This document shows positions 5,881 to 7,271 of a DNA stretch of 7,271 bases, piece after piece; position 1 is the stretch's first letter; each line of letters starts with the position of its first letter. The translations under genes were made by a program, and so were the position numbers. The stretch is from contig CAYRYZ010000061.1 of the NCBI GenBank assembly GCA_964428745.1, positions 1-7,271 on the forward strand, in the 5' to 3' direction. This DNA is from GCA-002713455 sp964428745 (GTDB taxonomy: Bacteria > Fidelibacterota > Marinisomatia > Marinisomatales > TCS55). Under the pieces are notes generated by a model, which was not told the origin of the DNA, did no database searches, and saw only the letters and a program-made list of their open reading frames with translations.

Positions 5881-7095
5881 TTATTTACAATTTTCTCTAA
5901 CCATTTTTTTAGCTGTATAATAGCCCAGATCAGCTGCTTTTATCCAATCATCACAGGCCCCTTTTATATTTAGGTCGTTTTTAATTAATCCTCTAATAAA
6001 ATAACAAAAAAACTGATTTGCAGAACCAGGATTTAATTCTATTGATTTATTGAAATCTATAATAGCAGAAGATTTATCATTCAATTTAAAAAACTTTACC
6101 ATTCCATTATGATTGTAATCAACAGCATTTTTGGGGTTTTCTTTAATATTTGCATTGTACCTAAAGTAATTACCTAATTCCTCAAAATCATTTTCTTCCA
6201 TCATAATTTGATTTTTTTCATAATTCATTTCAGCAATACTGTCTAATTCAGTTTGAGTATTAACTTTCAATACTTTTTTATTTTTTACCTTAATTTTTTC
6301 AATGTAATCAGAATCAGATCTTGTTGAAACCCAAATTGTTTCTGATGAGCCTTCATTGGTATCATTTCCATGATTTATAACTTCAATCATTTTACTATTA
6401 TCAATTGAAAAGGAATTACTTACATATGTTGTAGGGCCATAATCACCTTTTTCTTCTTGAATAAAAGAAAGGGCATCAGAAGAATTTTCTGTAATAGCTT
6501 TATACCCACACATATGGCATTCTAAATATCTAGTCATTTCATCAACTTTATTAGTAAAAGACCATGAACCATTATTGTCTGGAAATAGCTCTTGTCTATG
6601 ACCAGCGGGGGAATAAGTCTCAATTTCTACCCATTTTCCCTCTACTTCTATCGATTCTCCAGTGTCTTTATCTATATCATTTATAATAAATGAATCAACA
6701 TTATTATATTGTTGACCGCTTTTTATTATTACAGCTATTCCATATCCTAGTGTAGTAATTATTTCTCCAGATGAACTTGGAGCTTTCCTAACGTTCAGAC
6801 CGCTTTTAGCATTAATAACATATAGGTTATTTAAATTTTGAATGCTATCAGATATAATAAAATAACCTTGGTCATTATATAAATTTATATCCCCGTAACT
6901 CTTTTTTAAAAAACCATCAAACACATAACCTTTTATTTGTTTTGTTGATTCTGAGTATTTTATCGAGGAAAGTTTTCTAAAACTTATAGTTGATGATCCA
7001 TCTGTCCATACAGTGTTATCGTGCTTTTCTAAAAATGTCTCCTGTCCAAAGGAAACTAATGGAGCAAATAGCAAAAGAAGTTGTAGCGTTTTCAT
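5881..7095 (-). CDS. Exported protein with SH3b domain and C-terminal TPR-like repeats
   Basis: I place the start at the ATG at 7095-7093 because it begins a clean signal peptide (MKTLQLLLLFAPLVSFGQ, cleavage near residue 17-18), giving 404 residues. A GTG at 7155 would add 20 residues unlike a signal peptide (METSPYPFHQNYYKFYVTFI), with AAGG abutting it too closely. A bacterial SH3 domain spans about residues 91-160 (LYVINAKSGLNVRKAPSSSG...), a fold that often binds cell-wall peptides. A Cys pair CHMC is at 193-196. The C-terminal 90 residues form one or two TPR-like helices: NPKNAVDYNHNGMVKFFKLN, then FNKSIELNPGSANQ and GACDDWIKAADLGY, a pattern common in Bacteroidota proteins. No function is known for this arrangement. 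No Shine-Dalgarno is seen. It is the first gene of the three-gene minus operon; its TAA abuts the next ATG. Confidence 0.82.
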   Translation of the reverse strand: MKTLQLLLLFAPLVSFGQETFLEKHDNTVWTDGSSTISFRKLSSIKYSESTKQIKGYVFDGFLKKSYGDINLYNDQGYFIISDSIQNLNNLYVINAKSGLNVRKAPSSSGEIITTLGYGIAVIIKSGQQYNNVDSFIINDIDKDTGESIEVEGKWVEIETYSPAGHRQELFPDNNGSWSFTNKVDEMTRYLECHMCGYKAITENSSDALSFIQEEKGDYGPTTYVSNSFSIDNSKMIEVINHGNDTNEGSSETIWVSTRSDSDYIEKIKVKNKKVLKVNTQTELDSIAEMNYEKNQIMMEENDFEELGNYFRYNANIKENPKNAVDYNHNGMVKFFKLNDKSSAIIDFNKSIELNPGSANQFFCYFIRGLIKNDLNIKGACDDWIKAADLGYYTAKKMVRENCK

Positions 7096-7271
7096 TATAA
7101 AAGTTACATAAAATTTATAATAGTTCTGATGGAACGGATACGGGCTTGTTTCCACCTTTTTACATATATTTGATATTATTTGACTACTTCTGAATAATCC
7201 TGATAGCTTTCGACCAAACAGATGATTTTATTTAAGTAATATCATTTTCCTTGTTTTAACAAAGCCTTTAG
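7096..7271. other. Upstream region of the SH3b/TPR gene, no gene seen
   Basis: This 176-bp AT-rich stretch leads into the minus-strand operon and must hold its promoter if that promoter lies in the window. On the minus strand TATAAA-like hexamers lie just upstream of the ATG, but no convincing -35/-10 pair is visible. Near the edge a weak imperfect inverted repeat (CCTTGTT...AACAAAGC, about 7250-7267) might be the end of a terminator of a gene outside the window. I see no coding region. Confidence 0.4.

Noticed and set aside
7096..7155. GTG at 7155 as the start of the SH3b/TPR protein
   Set aside because: It would put 20 non-signal residues ahead of a clean signal peptide, and the AAGG abuts the GTG with no spacing.
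7220..7271. Small leader peptide (AAGGAAA then MILLK stop on the minus strand)
   Set aside because: Five codons by chance in AT-rich DNA, far from the gene start, with no attenuator-like hairpin.

Overview
The window is AT-rich (roughly one third G+C by eye) and looks like the genome of a marine bacterium from the Bacteroidota/Marinimicrobia (SAR406) side of the tree. The hints are a DUF5916 outer-membrane-type protein, a signal peptide ending in SFGQ, a TPR protein with a C-terminal GACDDWIKAADLG motif, and a mix of Shine-Dalgarno-led and apparently leaderless genes. The lineage is an inference; there is no rRNA or marker gene here. No mobile element, tRNA, rRNA or CRISPR array was seen.

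Layout. At the left edge is the N-terminal part of a minus-strand DoxX-family membrane protein (1-311). A strong hairpin terminator (347-384) separates it from a second small minus-strand four-helix membrane protein (428-793). A divergent 120-bp promoter region follows. Then comes a plus-strand pair: an APC-family amino acid permease (914-2230) and a fold-type-IV PLP aminotransferase (2254-3153). Facing them is a compact minus-strand operon read from right to left: an exported SH3b/TPR protein (5881-7095), a DUF5916/CBM9-like outer-membrane protein (3574-5880) and a 93-residue small protein (3278-3559). The first two of these abut with no intergenic base, and the last two are 14 bp apart.

How the genes may work together. 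The permease probably brings in or exchanges an amino acid that the aminotransferase converts to or from its keto acid. The right-hand operon makes exported or envelope proteins of unknown substrate.

The most unusual signal is a 41-bp stretch inside the permease gene (1595-1635) that occurs again in inverted orientation, with one mismatch, 34 bases after the aminotransferase stop codon (3188-3228). The 3' untranslated part of the plus-strand transcript is therefore an almost perfect antisense to the permease message. The aminotransferase also appears to have its own leaderless promoter inside the permease 3' end (TTGAAA, 17 bp, TAGAAT). A transcript from it could act in trans on permease mRNA. 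The same repeats could also mediate inversion of the 1.55-kb segment between them, or be a relic of template switching or an assembly artefact. Each of these can be tested.
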